Shown piece after piece: positions 45,515 through 55,012 of a DNA stretch of 64,000 nt. The notes beneath the pieces are model-generated. The model worked only from the letters and a program-made list of their open reading frames with translations. It did not search any database and had not been told where the DNA came from. This stretch comes from Burkholderia sp. WSM2232 (GTDB lineage Bacteria; Pseudomonadota; Gammaproteobacteria; Burkholderiales; Burkholderiaceae), in assembly GCF_000472545.1 (NCBI RefSeq), contig NZ_AWZV01000026.1, positions 44,695 to 108,694 of the forward strand, in the 5' to 3' direction. Both the position numbers and the translations under genes were made by a program. Numbering within the stretch: position 1 is the stretch's first letter; each line of letters starts with the position of its first letter.

Positions 45515-46666
45515 TTACGCGCGCGGCTCGACGGTCCATGCGCCGTTGCGCTCGACCAACACGCGATCGAAGGCAAATTCGTCCACGTCGTGCTCGTGAC
45601 CCGGCAGCGCCTGGATGACGACTTCGCCGGCATCGCGCAATGCCGCCACGCTCACGCGCAAAGCGTCGTCGTGTTGCCAAGGCGCGAGAATCGCGCTGCT
45701 GCGCGCTTCGACCGGCGAAATGCGCGCCACTTCGCGCAGATCCAGCGAGAACCCGGTTGCGGCCCGCGCACGGCCGTAGAACTGCCCCACGTGGTCGTAG
45801 CGGCCGCCGCGTGCAACCGCGTTGGGCACGCCGTCCACGTACGCGGAGAACATCACGCCGCTGTGATACGCGTAGCCACGCAGATCGGCGAGGTCGATCA
45901 TCACTTCAGCGCTTTCCACCTGGCTCGCGAGGAACGCGAGGTCGTCGAGCGCGCGTGCGATGGCCGGTGCGTTCGGCAAACGCGCACGTGCTTCCTCGAG
46001 CACCGAGGCGTCGCCGTAAAGCGAAGGCAGCGCCCGCAACGCATCGCGAGTAACGGCCGTGAAATTGGCGGTCAGATCGACGAGACTCGGCACGTCCTTG
46101 CCGGCTAGCGCGTCGTACAGCGCTTGCACGAGCCCCTGCGGCGCGGGCTCAGCCTCGATCAACGCCGCTAGCACGCCCGCGTGACACAGGTCGAGCCGCA
46201 CCTTGCCAAGCCCCGCGAGATAGAGCGCGTCGAGCATCAATTGCTGGATTTCCAGATCCGCTTCCAGACCCGCATGACCGTAGATTTCCGCGCCGATCTG
46301 AATCTGCTCGCGCGTGGCGTGCAGACCTCGCGGCAGCGTGTGCGCGACATTGCCGGCGTAGCACAGACGCGTGACGCCCTGACGGTTCAGCAAGTGCGCG
46401 TCGATCCGCGCGACCTGCGGCGTGATGTCGGCGCGCAGCCCGAGGGTGCGCCCGGACAACTGGTCGACCAGCTTGAATGTACGCAGGCTCAGATCCTCGG
46501 CGCTGCCCGTCAGCAACGACTCGATGTACTCGAGCAGCGGCGGCATAACCATCTCGTAGCCGTACGAGCGGAAACGGTCCAGCAGACGACGCCGCAATTC
46601 TTCGATCTTGCGGGCCTCCGACGGCAACACGTCGGCAATGTTCTCGGGAAGTAACCAGGTCGACAT
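45515..46666 (-). CDS. hisZ: ATP phosphoribosyltransferase regulatory subunit HisZ
   Basis: A 383-residue paralogue of histidyl-tRNA synthetase that lacks aminoacylation and instead activates short-form HisG in histidine synthesis. WLLPENIADVLPSEARKIEELRRRLLDRFRSYGYEMVMPPLLEY is typical, with RADITPQVARIDA and AVARGGRYDHVGQFYGRARAATGFSLDLREV. HisG itself is not in the window. The ATG at 46666 gives the normal start; the open frame to 46837 is not homologous. The genome's real histidyl-tRNA synthetase is at 55013-56353. Confidence 0.94.
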   Translation of the reverse strand: MSTWLLPENIADVLPSEARKIEELRRRLLDRFRSYGYEMVMPPLLEYIESLLTGSAEDLSLRTFKLVDQLSGRTLGLRADITPQVARIDAHLLNRQGVTRLCYAGNVAHTLPRGLHATREQIQIGAEIYGHAGLEADLEIQQLMLDALYLAGLGKVRLDLCHAGVLAALIEAEPAPQGLVQALYDALAGKDVPSLVDLTANFTAVTRDALRALPSLYGDASVLEEARARLPNAPAIARALDDLAFLASQVESAEVMIDLADLRGYAYHSGVMFSAYVDGVPNAVARGGRYDHVGQFYGRARAATGFSLDLREVARISPVEARSSAILAPWQHDDALRVSVAALRDAGEVVIQALPGHEHDVDEFAFDRVLVERNGAWTVEPRA

Positions 46667-46893
46667 CGATACAGTCCTACGACGTTGAAGACGGCGGCAG
46701 AGTGCGCCGGTAATGAGTGTGAATGGCGGGCCAAGGCTTGATTCCGGCGACGGCGGAAGGCGGCTGCGGATGGCGGCCACGGCACGCCCGCATCGCCAGC
46801 TATTTCGCAGTGCCTCTCGATACACACTGCGCCTCACGCGAGCGCACCGCGCTCGGGCCCATGCCCTAAGTCGCGCCCCCGCGGCCCAACGCG

Positions 46894-47085
46894 TCAGGTC
46901 ACGAAATACAGCAGAATCAGTCCGAGCAGCATCACGATCAGGCCGCCTACGCGGATCTGATGCGCGGGCCGTTCCGCTATTCTACGGAACGTGTCGCGCC
47001 AGGCGCTCGGGAAAACGAATGGGAACATCCCCTCGATAATCAGCATCAACGCGATCGCGAGCAGTAACGAGCCGACTATATCCAT
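46894..47085 (-). CDS. DUF2065 small membrane protein
   Basis: A 63-residue inner-membrane protein with two hydrophobic helices (IVGSLLLAIALMLIIEGMF and VGGLIVMLLGLILLYFV) and a short basic loop. It matches DUF2065 (YjeT-like) proteins that sit beside hflC in many proteobacteria, which supports the call. I used the ATG at 47085 (MDIVGSLL). Function unknown; a link to HflKC is suggested only by position. Confidence 0.87.
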   Translation of the reverse strand: MDIVGSLLLAIALMLIIEGMFPFVFPSAWRDTFRRIAERPAHQIRVGGLIVMLLGLILLYFVT

Positions 47086-47127
47086 GCGAAAGAAGCCGCC
47101 GCGATGCAAATGCCGCGGCGTTCCCGG

Positions 47128-48033
47128 TTATTGGTGTTTGCGCGGGGCCGCGGAAGCGTCCGGGGCTGCGCCACCGGTCGGACTACGCATGAAGCGGAAG
47201 AACTCGCTGCTTGGATCGACCACGATCACGTCGCCCGGCTTGAAGGTGTTCCGGTATGCCTGCATGCTTTGATAAAACTGATAGAACTCCGGGTCGCTGC
47301 CGTACGCCTGCGCGGCGATCTGCGCTGCCTGCGCATCGCCCTCGCCCTTGATGGTCTGCGCCTGGCGGTAGCCGTCCGCGAGAATGGCCTGCTGCTGTGC
47401 GACGGCGTCCGCCTTGATCTTGTCCGCCTCGGCGGCGCCCTTCGCGCGTTCGTCAGCCGCGATCTGCTCGCGTTGCGCAATCATTCGCTTGTAAACCGAG
47501 TCCGCCATCGAAGCCGGGAAATCGACCCGCGTCAACTGCACGTCCACCACGGTGACGCCGAGCGAGGCCGCGCTTTTTTCCATCGCACCGCGCGCGTCGT
47601 CGGCGAGCGCCTGCTGTTTGGCGAGGGCATCCGACAGGGTGTACTTGCCGAACGCGTCGCCTAGAGCGCTGCGGGCGACAAGCGCAAGGCGCTCCGGAAG
47701 GCTCTGCACGTCGCCCTTCGTTTCGGCGAGCAGCTTGAGCGGATCGGTCACGCGGTACTTGACGACCGGGTTGGCCAGCAAATCGGTCTTGTCTGCGGTG
47801 ACGTAGCGGTCTTCGTCGGGCGCGTCGAGCGACTGGATGCGGTTATCGACGAGCGTGACCGTTTGCAACGGCGGGGGCAATTTCACGTGCAATCCCGGCC
47901 CGAGCAGCGTCGGCGCGGTGTCGCCGCGGGACGACAGCACTGCCATATGGCGTTGGTCGACCACGAACACCATCGACGATGCTGCGAACAGCACGATGAC
48001 AACCGCGACGACGAGCGCAATGATCTTGTTCAT
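47128..48033 (-). CDS. hflC: Protease modulator HflC
   Basis: A 301-residue SPFH-domain protein. MNKIIALVVAVVIVLFAASSMVFVVDQRHMAVL is the membrane anchor followed by the band-7 start; RVDFPASMADSVYKRMIAQREQIAADERAKGAAEADKIKADA is the coiled coil typical of HflC. With HflK it forms a large membrane cage around FtsH that limits its protease activity. It is 12 bp downstream of hflK. Confidence 0.95.
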   Translation of the reverse strand: MNKIIALVVAVVIVLFAASSMVFVVDQRHMAVLSSRGDTAPTLLGPGLHVKLPPPLQTVTLVDNRIQSLDAPDEDRYVTADKTDLLANPVVKYRVTDPLKLLAETKGDVQSLPERLALVARSALGDAFGKYTLSDALAKQQALADDARGAMEKSAASLGVTVVDVQLTRVDFPASMADSVYKRMIAQREQIAADERAKGAAEADKIKADAVAQQQAILADGYRQAQTIKGEGDAQAAQIAAQAYGSDPEFYQFYQSMQAYRNTFKPGDVIVVDPSSEFFRFMRSPTGGAAPDASAAPRKHQ

Positions 48034-48045
48034 GTTGTGCGCTCC

Positions 48046-49434
48046 TTATTGAACGTCGTCTTCGCGCATACGGTTGCGGAAGGACTCGCGTGAACGCAGC
48101 GGATCGCTGCTCGCCGCCGCGCGGCTCGCGGGCGTGGCTGCTACAGCCGGCCCGGAAACGGCGCCCGGGGCGGCAGCGGCCGATCCCGCCGCGGAAGCTG
48201 CATTCGTTGGCTGCGCGCCGGACGCGGCTGCGCCGGAGGCCGCCGTGGCTGCCGCCGCGGCATCCGCCACCCGCTGACGGTTCTGCTCGACGAGCTTGTC
48301 GAGCGGCAGATACAGCACGTTGTTGCCGCCGCGGTTGTCCACGAACACCTTGGTTGTATTCGAATAGATCTGCTGCATGGTTTCCAGATACATGCGCTCG
48401 CGAATCACAGCAGGCGCCTTCGAGTACTGCGCATACACTTCCTTGAAGCGGTCCGCGTCGCCTTGAGCCTGTGCGACCGTCTTGTCGCTGTACTTTTTCG
48501 CCTCGTCGATCTGGCGCGCCGCGTCGGCTTGCGCACGTGGCAACAGGTCCGCCGCGTAAGCCTCTGCGTCGCGCTTCGCGCGCTCGTTCTCCTGGCGCAC
48601 CTTGGCGGCCTCGCTAAACGCGCTCTGCACCTGGTCGGGCGCCTGCACCGCCTGAATCGTCACGCCCGTGACGGCGAGGCCGGACTGGAACTGATCGAGC
48701 GATTTCTGGATGGCCGAGAGCAACTGCTGCCGGATTGCTTCGCGATCCTGATCAAGAATCTCTTGTGTGCTGCGCGTGCCGACGATGCCGCGCACCGCCG
48801 CCTGCGCGGCCTGCATCACGCTCTGATCGGGATCGACGCTGCGAAACAGGTAGTCGGTCGGCTTGCGCACCTGATACTGCACGGCAAAGCGCACGTCGAC
48901 GATGTCTGCGTCGTGCGTGAGCATGGACGCGTCCTTCACATTCGCGAGACGCACCACGTTGTTGCGGCCGATTTCAACCTGGCGAACCTGGCCGATATTG
49001 ACGAGCTCGTGATTTTCGAACGGATATGGCAGGCGCCAGTGCACACCGTGGCCCGCCGTGTAGCGATACTTGCCGAACTGCATGACCACGCCGGCCTGGC
49101 CGTCCTGCACGACGAATACGCCGCTGCCGAGATAGATAGCGATCAGCACGCCGATCACGATGCCCACGCCGATGCGCGCGCCACGGCCATTGTCCGGACG
49201 CCCGCCGCCGACGCCACCGCCCTTGCGGCCGAACATCCGGCTCAAACGACGGTTGAAATCGCGCCACATCTCGTCGAGATCGGGCGGACCTTCACCTTCC
49301 TTGGCTTGCGGGCGCTTCGGCTCGACCGGTCGCTGGCGCTCGCCATTGCCGTCGCCACGGCCCCAGCGCGGATCGTTCAGTGAAAGCATGGCGCGCATGC
49401 GCAGCCAGATACTCCGCTCGTTGTAATCGTTCAC
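48046..49434 (-). CDS. hflK: FtsH protease activity modulator HflK
   Basis: A 462-residue SPFH-domain partner of HflC. Cytosolic Gly/Arg-rich residues 1-85 (LSNDPRWG-type start, DEMWRDFNRRLSRMFG) precede one membrane helix (GVGIVIGVLIAIYLGSGVFVV) and the band-7 domain AGVVMQFGKYRYTAGHGVHWRLPYPFE. The C-terminal 70 residues are Ala-rich and variable. The start is a GTG at 49434; ATG codons a few residues in (MRAML, MLSLN) are alternatives. It lies 69 bp after hflX. Confidence 0.94.
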   Translation of the reverse strand: MNDYNERSIWLRMRAMLSLNDPRWGRGDGNGERQRPVEPKRPQAKEGEGPPDLDEMWRDFNRRLSRMFGRKGGGVGGGRPDNGRGARIGVGIVIGVLIAIYLGSGVFVVQDGQAGVVMQFGKYRYTAGHGVHWRLPYPFENHELVNIGQVRQVEIGRNNVVRLANVKDASMLTHDADIVDVRFAVQYQVRKPTDYLFRSVDPDQSVMQAAQAAVRGIVGTRSTQEILDQDREAIRQQLLSAIQKSLDQFQSGLAVTGVTIQAVQAPDQVQSAFSEAAKVRQENERAKRDAEAYAADLLPRAQADAARQIDEAKKYSDKTVAQAQGDADRFKEVYAQYSKAPAVIRERMYLETMQQIYSNTTKVFVDNRGGNNVLYLPLDKLVEQNRQRVADAAAAATAASGAAASGAQPTNAASAAGSAAAAPGAVSGPAVAATPASRAAASSDPLRSRESFRNRMREDDVQ

Positions 49435-49460
49435 CTGTGTTCGTTCACCAGAGTAGACAG

Positions 49461-49509
49461 CGGGTCAGTGCGGGTCAATGCGGGTCAGTGCAATCAGAAT
49501 GGGTCAGTG
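49461..49509. repeat. Ten-base tandem repeat at the end of hflX
   Basis: CGGGTCAGTG at 49461-49470 and 49481-49490, one variant at 49471-49480, a degenerate unit, and a further GGGTCAGTG at 49501-49509. The last copy contains the hflX stop codon (minus strand). Confidence 0.8.
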
Positions 49510-50691
49510 CCCGAGTTCTGGAACCTTGCGGTGCTCGCGTGGAGCTGCCGACCGGTCTTCTTCCGAAGCTTCCAGCAGCGTGTCGGGAAGAGGTTCGGCA
49601 GTAGCGATCTCAGCGATGGCAGCGCGCAATGTATCCAACCCTTGCCCCGTGCGCGCGCTCAAAAAGACGCGCGAAATATTACCATACTCGTCCCGCTCGA
49701 CCGCTTCGCCACGGGCTGCCAACTCGGGCACCGCGTCGATCTTGTTGAAGACGAGCACCTGCCGGATCGTGTCTGCACCGATTGCGTGCAATACCTCGTT
49801 CACCTGATCGATCTGGTCGAGCCGCACGGCGCTCGACGCGTCCACGACATGCAAGAGCAGATCGGCGTGAATGGTTTCCTCGAGCGTGGCGCGAAATGCC
49901 GCGACCAGCTGGTGGGGCAATTCGCGAATGAACCCGACCGTGTCGGACACGACCACCTGCCCCGCTTCGTCGCCGAGATAAACGCGCCGCGAAGTGGTGT
50001 CCAGCGTGGCGAACAGCTGATTGGCCGCGTATGCCTGCGCTTTTGTCAGTGCATTGAAGAGCGTGGACTTGCCCGCGTTCGTATAGCCGACGAGCGACAC
50101 CGACATGGTCTGATTGCGCGAGCGCTGGCGGCGCTGCGTGCCGTGCTGGCGGCGCAGCTTGTCGAGCCGCGACTTGAGCGCCTTGATTCGCTCGCCGATC
50201 AGCCGGCGGTCGGTTTCGAGCTGTGTTTCGCCCGGACCGCGCAAACCGATACCGCCCTTCTGACGCTCGAGGTGAGTCCATGCGCGGATCAGCCGCGTGG
50301 ACAGATACTGCAGTTGCGCGAGTTCCACCTGCAGCTTGCCTTCGTGGCTGCGGGCACGCTGCGCAAAAATATCGAGAATGAGACTCGTGCGGTCGACCAC
50401 GCGCCGATTAAGCGCCTGCTCCAGATTGCGCTGCTGCGCAGGCGCAAGAGCGTGGTTGAAAATGACGAGTTCGATGTCGTTCGCCTCACACGCAAGACGC
50501 AGTTCTTCGGCCTTGCCGCTGCCGACGAACATTTTCGCGTCGGGGCTCGACCGGCGCCCGGTGAGAGTGACTAGAGGATTCGCACCCGCGCTTTGCGCGA
50601 GCAGACTGAGTTCTTCGAGACTGGCTTCGAAATCGATCTTACCGAAGTCGATGCCGACAAGCGCTGCATTGATCAAATTGGAGGGTATCAA
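49504..50691 (-). CDS. hflX: GTPase HflX (ribosome-associated)
   Basis: A 395-residue Obg-HflX GTPase that binds 50S subunits and rescues stalled ribosomes under stress. The N-terminal domain has NPLVTLTGRRSSPDAKMFVGSGKAEEL, then RIRGPGETQLE-type residues (GIGLRGPGETQLETDRRLI). The G domain shows VSLVGYTNAGKSTLFNALT, DTTSRRVYL, VSDTVGFIRELPHQLVAAFRATLEE and VFNKIDAV. The frame begins at a TTG (50691); another TTG at 50676 (INAALVGIDF) is equally possible, and neither has a clear ribosome-binding site. It is in an operon with hfq (55 bp). Confidence 0.94.
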   Translation of the reverse strand: MIPSNLINAALVGIDFGKIDFEASLEELSLLAQSAGANPLVTLTGRRSSPDAKMFVGSGKAEELRLACEANDIELVIFNHALAPAQQRNLEQALNRRVVDRTSLILDIFAQRARSHEGKLQVELAQLQYLSTRLIRAWTHLERQKGGIGLRGPGETQLETDRRLIGERIKALKSRLDKLRRQHGTQRRQRSRNQTMSVSLVGYTNAGKSTLFNALTKAQAYAANQLFATLDTTSRRVYLGDEAGQVVVSDTVGFIRELPHQLVAAFRATLEETIHADLLLHVVDASSAVRLDQIDQVNEVLHAIGADTIRQVLVFNKIDAVPELAARGEAVERDEYGNISRVFLSARTGQGLDTLRAAIAEIATAEPLPDTLLEASEEDRSAAPREHRKVPELGH

Positions 50692-50746
50692 AATGAGGCG
50701 GCCGGAAAGATCGCCAACGGGCGACGTTGCGCCGGCCGCGACGGGG

Positions 50747-50983
50747 TTAGGACTGTTCGGAATCCGGGTGGAAATTCACCGGACGGGCTGGCACGACAGT
50801 CGAGATTGCGTGCTTGTAGACCATCTGGGTGACTGTATTCCGGAGCAACACGACGTACTGGTCGAACGATTCGATGTTCCCTTGAAGCTTGATGCCGTTG
50901 ACCAGGTAGATCGACACCGGCACATGCTCTTTACGCAGTGCGTTCAAAAACGGGTCTTGTAACAATTGCCCTTTGTTGCTCAT
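50747..50983 (-). CDS. hfq: RNA chaperone Hfq
   Basis: The 78-residue Sm-like protein that pairs small RNAs with mRNAs. GQLLQDPFLNALRKEHVPVSIYLVNGIKLQGNIESFDQYVVLL contains the Sm1 motif and the proximal-face residues (Gln8 region), and VYKHAISTVVPARPV is Sm2 with the Lys-His pair. The C-terminal tail is short (NFHPDSEQS), as is usual in betaproteobacteria. CGGAG precedes the ATG. It heads the hfq-hflX-hflK-hflC group. Confidence 0.98.
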   Translation of the reverse strand: MSNKGQLLQDPFLNALRKEHVPVSIYLVNGIKLQGNIESFDQYVVLLRNTVTQMVYKHAISTVVPARPVNFHPDSEQS

Positions 50984-51137
50984 AGCAAACTCCGTATTTT
51001 TTTGCAGGTTGACTAAATTGACGACAGAAGAAAAAGGTATCCGCCGTCAACCGCTACACTATAGCCGATTTTCGTTTTCGCGCGGGGCCCCTGCCCAAGC
51101 GGCCAAACCCAACGCACACGCGGGTTTCAGCCCGGGT

Positions 51138-52475
51138 TCAGCCTTTGTCCGCGTAAGGGTTCGTCGACGATCTGAACTCTATTCGCAATGGAGTCCCAGT
51201 CAGCTTGAAAGTTTCACGGAAGCGGTTTTCAAGGTAGCGTTTGTACGTTTCGGTGATCGCGTCGAGCGCGTTGCCGTGAATCACGATGATCGGCGGATTC
51301 TGGCCGCCCTGGTGCGCGTACCGCAGCTTCGGCCGCACCGGACCGCGGCGGCGCGGCTGCTGGAACTCGACAGCCTCGATCAGCGCACGCGTAAGCTTCG
51401 GCGTGGGCAGCTTCGACATGGCCGCCGCGTACGCGTCGTCGACAGAACGCATCAGCGGGCCGATGCCAGTCTTTTCCGCAGCGGAAATGAAATGGAATTT
51501 GGCGAAGTCGAGAAATTTTAGTTTGCGTTCCAGATCCGCTTTCGTGCGCTCGCGCACATGCGAATCGAGCCCGTCCCACTTGTTCACGCCCACCACCAGC
51601 GCGCGGCCCTGCTCCACCACGAAGCCGGCGATATGCGCGTCCTGCTCCGAAATATCCTGACGCGCGTCGAGCAGCAGAATCACGACATTGGCGTCCGAAA
51701 TCGACTGCAGCGTTTTCACCACCGAGAATTTCTCGATCGCCTCGAACACCTTGCCGCGGCGGCGCAGGCCTGCCGTGTCGATCAACGTGTAGGGCTTGCC
51801 CTGGCGCTCGAAGTCGACGTAGATCGAATCGCGCGTGGTGCCGGGCATATCGAATGCGATCACGCGTTCTTCGCCGACGAGCGCGTTGATCAACGTCGAC
51901 TTGCCGACGTTCGGGCGGCCGACGATGGCGATCTTCACGCCGCGCGCCTCCTTGTCTTCGTCGCTTTCTTCCGGCTGGCCCGCGTACGCGACGCCGAGCG
52001 CCTCGTTGATCATCTCGGTCACGCCGTCGCCGTGCGCCGCCGAAATGGCGCGCGGGTCGCCTAGACCCAGTTCGTAGAAGTCGGCCGCGACCGCGCTGTA
52101 CTTCATGCCCTCGGCCTTGTTGACGACGAGGAAGATCGGGCGGCCGGTCTTGCGCAGATAGTCGGCAATCGACTTGTCTTGCGGCGCGAGACCATTGCGA
52201 CCGTCGACGATGAACACGACGATGTCCGACTCCTCCACTGCCTGACGCGTCTGGCGCGCCATCTCGTGCAGAATGCCGTCTTTCGCGACCGGCTCGAAAC
52301 CGCCCGTGTCGACCACGAGATAGGGCCGCTCGCCGGTGCGCCCTTCGCCGTAGTGGCGATCGCGGGTGAGACCGGGCAGGTCGGCAACGAGCGCGTCACG
52401 CGAACGCGTGAGGCGGTTGAAGAGCGTGGATTTCCCCACATTGGGGCGCCCGACGAGGGCAATAACGGGTTTCAT
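51138..52475 (-). CDS. der: Ribosome-assembly GTPase Der (EngA)
   Basis: A 445-residue protein with two G domains, the hallmark of Der, needed to mature the 50S subunit. G1 motifs GRPNVGKSTLFN (8-19) and GRPNVGKSTLIN (near 187), switch regions DLPGLTRDRHYGEG and FDMPGTTRDSIY, DTGGFEP and DTAGLRRRGKVFE, NKAEG and NKWDG are complete in both. A C-terminal KH-like domain ends with FRLTGTPLRIEFRSS-type residues. The ATG at 52475 gives the usual MKPVIALVG start. Confidence 0.97.
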   Translation of the reverse strand: MKPVIALVGRPNVGKSTLFNRLTRSRDALVADLPGLTRDRHYGEGRTGERPYLVVDTGGFEPVAKDGILHEMARQTRQAVEESDIVVFIVDGRNGLAPQDKSIADYLRKTGRPIFLVVNKAEGMKYSAVAADFYELGLGDPRAISAAHGDGVTEMINEALGVAYAGQPEESDEDKEARGVKIAIVGRPNVGKSTLINALVGEERVIAFDMPGTTRDSIYVDFERQGKPYTLIDTAGLRRRGKVFEAIEKFSVVKTLQSISDANVVILLLDARQDISEQDAHIAGFVVEQGRALVVGVNKWDGLDSHVRERTKADLERKLKFLDFAKFHFISAAEKTGIGPLMRSVDDAYAAAMSKLPTPKLTRALIEAVEFQQPRRRGPVRPKLRYAHQGGQNPPIIVIHGNALDAITETYKRYLENRFRETFKLTGTPLRIEFRSSTNPYADKG

Positions 52476-53098
52476 CAGATGTTGTTCACGGTGAAACGCG
52501 GATCGGAACCGACCGACCGCATGGCGACGCCATTGCGCCGCTACACGGCAGCGTTTGACGAAAATTATCACGAATTCGGCCAGCCCCGGATGCGCTATCC
52601 AGATGCGCGCCGAGGCGGACGGGGATTTGGCTGTATGCGCAGCACCATCAGGCTGCCTGGTTCACGTCCTGCTGCGTGGCCGCTCGCGCAACGGTTAAGC
52701 AACGACTACGCAACGGTTACGCGGCGCAGTGCAATTCGACGCCGCGCCGCGTCGCGCCGCGCCGGATCGCATCGGCCAGGCCTTGGCCGCATGGGCCGTT
52801 TTTGCTGAGCGCCTGCGTGTCCCGCCCGGGTGCGTTGCGGGTGCCGCGACTCGTGTCGATCTCTGTTATCGGCCGCATTCCGACGACTTCGCCGGACCAG
52901 CCAATCAGGCGAACTTTACTTCCCTGCTGCGCGGTGCCGTCTGCGGGCACTGCTTGGCGGCGCTACACGGGCAATACATCGGCGCACTGCATGTTGCACG
53001 GCACGGGGACGCACAGCGGAGCGTTTGCACGTTACGCGCCGCGAAAAAGCGCGCGGCCGGCAAAGCCGGCCTGCACGCTTGCCCACGCTGCGACGCGA
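52476..53098. other. Long spacer between bamB and der, 623 bp
   Basis: This is the largest gene-free gap in the window. Near 52685-52722 the word CGCAACGGTTA occurs twice. Both strands have short open frames, none with a ribosome-binding site, family motif or hydrophobic pattern I can support. No terminator is obvious, so der may be read through from bamB or have its own promoter just upstream of 52475. Confidence 0.5.
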
Positions 53099-54244
53099 TT
53101 AACGCGGACGATAGCCGTACAGGTCACCGTCGCGTGTTTGCACGACGAGGGTCTCGCCGGCCAGCACGGGCGCTGCGGTAATCGCACTGCCGTCGGTCTT
53201 CATCCGGGCGACCAGCGTTCCGTCGTCGCGCGACAGAAAGTGCACGTAGCCCTGATAGTCGCCCAGCACTGCCGCATGACCGAGAATAAACGGCACGCCC
53301 AGTTCGCGGTTCTTGAGCTTGTCGTTCTTCCAGAGCGGCGTGCCGTTATTGGCGTCGAACGCGGACACGACCGACCAGTCGTCCGCAGCGACTACCGCGC
53401 GATCGTCCTGGGCGAGACCGCTCGCGCTCGAAAACGCCTTTTCCCACAGCGCCCGGCCCGAGTTGGCATCGAAACAGCCCAGCTGGCCCTGGAACGTCAC
53501 GGCGCAGGTTTCCGAACCGACCAGTGTAGGCGGGCCGGTCACGTCGTTAATGCGCTCCACTTCCGTCACGCCTTTCGGGTAAGACACCGGCGTTTGCCAG
53601 TAAGCCTCGCCGCTCTGCAGATTGATGGCCGAGAACGCGCCGCCGGGGAAACCGGCCAGCACAGCGGCGTCGCCCGCGAACGTCATGCCCGACGACACAC
53701 GCAGATTGAGCGGCACAGCGCGGTTGCGGTAGTTCCACTTCTGCTCGCCCGTTTGAGCGTTGAACGCGACGATCTGCCCGTCCACCGTACGCACGACCAC
53801 GAGACCATTGCCTACGAGCGGCGGCGAGATGATTTCGCCAGGCGCCTTCGCAGTCCACAGTTGCTTGCCGTCCGCGCCGAGCACATAGACGTCGCCCTTC
53901 AGGCCGCCGACCGCCGTCAACGTGCCGTCGCTGCCGACACCCGCGGAGATGTCGTCGTGCAGCTTGACTCGCCAGATGTCCTTACCAGTTTGCGCGTCGA
54001 TCTTCGCAACCGAGCCGTTCGCGCCGGCCGCATACACCGCGTCGCCGACCGCGACCGGCGAGAACAGATAGCGGCCTGCCTTGCCGACGCTCGTCTTCCA
54101 CACTTGCTGCACGTCCAGCACGGGCTTGAACTCGGTGAGCGGCGTCGGCACGCGGCGCTCGTCTTTCGTGGATGAGCATGCCGCGAGAGCGAGGACGGTC
54201 ATCGCACAGACAACGGGCACAGCGTATCGTTTCAGCAGATTCAT
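53099..54244 (-). CDS. bamB: Outer-membrane assembly lipoprotein BamB
   Basis: A 381-residue eight-bladed propeller lipoprotein of the BAM complex that inserts beta-barrel proteins into the outer membrane. The signal MNLLKRYAVPVVCAMTVLA ends in the lipobox LAAC (Cys23). PQQ-type blades repeat, for example GKDIWRVKL, GKQLWTAKA, GEQKWNYRN, GRALWEKAF and GTPLWKNDK. I chose the ATG at 54244 over one at 54259 because it places the signal peptide correctly. It follows yfgM, as in E. coli. Confidence 0.95.
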   Translation of the reverse strand: MNLLKRYAVPVVCAMTVLALAACSSTKDERRVPTPLTEFKPVLDVQQVWKTSVGKAGRYLFSPVAVGDAVYAAGANGSVAKIDAQTGKDIWRVKLHDDISAGVGSDGTLTAVGGLKGDVYVLGADGKQLWTAKAPGEIISPPLVGNGLVVVRTVDGQIVAFNAQTGEQKWNYRNRAVPLNLRVSSGMTFAGDAAVLAGFPGGAFSAINLQSGEAYWQTPVSYPKGVTEVERINDVTGPPTLVGSETCAVTFQGQLGCFDANSGRALWEKAFSSASGLAQDDRAVVAADDWSVVSAFDANNGTPLWKNDKLKNRELGVPFILGHAAVLGDYQGYVHFLSRDDGTLVARMKTDGSAITAAPVLAGETLVVQTRDGDLYGYRPR

Positions 54245-54304
54245 CGGTGGACGAAGCATTCAGGAAAAGTTATAGAAAGGCCGGTTGGCCGTTGCATGCG
54301 GCGC

Positions 54305-54934
54305 TTAGCCGCCCAGCGCGTCCAGTTTGAACTGGATCAGCTGGCGCGTTGAGGTGTCGCTCTTCGGCAGCGCCTCGAGCGCGAGCTTGTAGGCCGCGCG
54401 CGCGTCGTCACGCTTGCCTTGAGCGGCGAGCAGGTCGCCGCGGCCGTTTGCCACGATGCCCTTGAACGCTTCCGGCTGCGGCTCAGCGAGCAGAGCGAGC
54501 CCCTGGTCGTAGGCCTTTTCGTCGAGCAGCAGCGAAGCGAGGCGCAGCTTGGCGATCTGCTTGAACTCGTCGTCCTTCGCGTGATCGATGGTCCATTGCA
54601 ACTGGGCTTTCGCACCGGCTTCGTCGCCAGCGGCGTAAAGTGCCTTCGCGGCGGCCAGAGCAGTCATTTGCGCGTACGCGGTGCGGCTGAACTTGTCTTC
54701 CATGTCGGCGGCGACGCGCGTGATCTTCGCCTTGTCGCCCGACGCCACGGCCTCCTGCACCTGGTCGTACAGCACCGCCGCTTCGGTGGCCTGACGCCGC
54801 TGCCAGAAATTCCAGCCGTTCCAGCCGGCTGCGGCGACCAGCGCCACCAGCACGATCCACGTGGTTGCGTTACCCCACTGCGTCCACCAAGCCTTCAGAC
54901 TTTCAATCGATTCTTGTTCGTCGTGGTAACTCAT
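54305..54934 (-). CDS. yfgM: YfgM-family membrane-anchored TPR protein
   Basis: A 209-residue protein with a cytoplasmic start (MSYHDEQESIESLKAWWTQWG), one membrane helix (TTWIVLVALVAAAGWNGWNFW) and a periplasmic TPR-like helical domain (AKALYAAGDEAGAKAQLQWTIDH, LRLASLLLDEKAYDQGLALL). In E. coli YfgM binds PpiD and the SecYEG translocon and helps hand over secreted proteins. The bamB-yfgM-hisS order is conserved and supports the call. Confidence 0.92.
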   Translation of the reverse strand: MSYHDEQESIESLKAWWTQWGNATTWIVLVALVAAAGWNGWNFWQRRQATEAAVLYDQVQEAVASGDKAKITRVAADMEDKFSRTAYAQMTALAAAKALYAAGDEAGAKAQLQWTIDHAKDDEFKQIAKLRLASLLLDEKAYDQGLALLAEPQPEAFKGIVANGRGDLLAAQGKRDDARAAYKLALEALPKSDTSTRQLIQFKLDALGG

Positions 54935-55012
54935 TGCCCGGCGATTTCCTCTTTCTTGCTACGGGTGTGTGTCAAGCCTGATCGGGAAAGAACCGGCTCG
55001 ACGACATCGCGA

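Noticed and set aside
45515..46666. HisZ as a second histidyl-tRNA synthetase
   Set aside because: It has the HisRS-like fold but lacks the histidine-specific motifs seen in the gene at 55013-56353; the pair is the normal HisZ/HisS arrangement.
52717..52950. A 77-codon minus-strand frame in the der/bamB gap
   Set aside because: No ribosome-binding site, no hydrophobic or domain pattern, composition like random GC-rich sequence; left as unexplained spacer.
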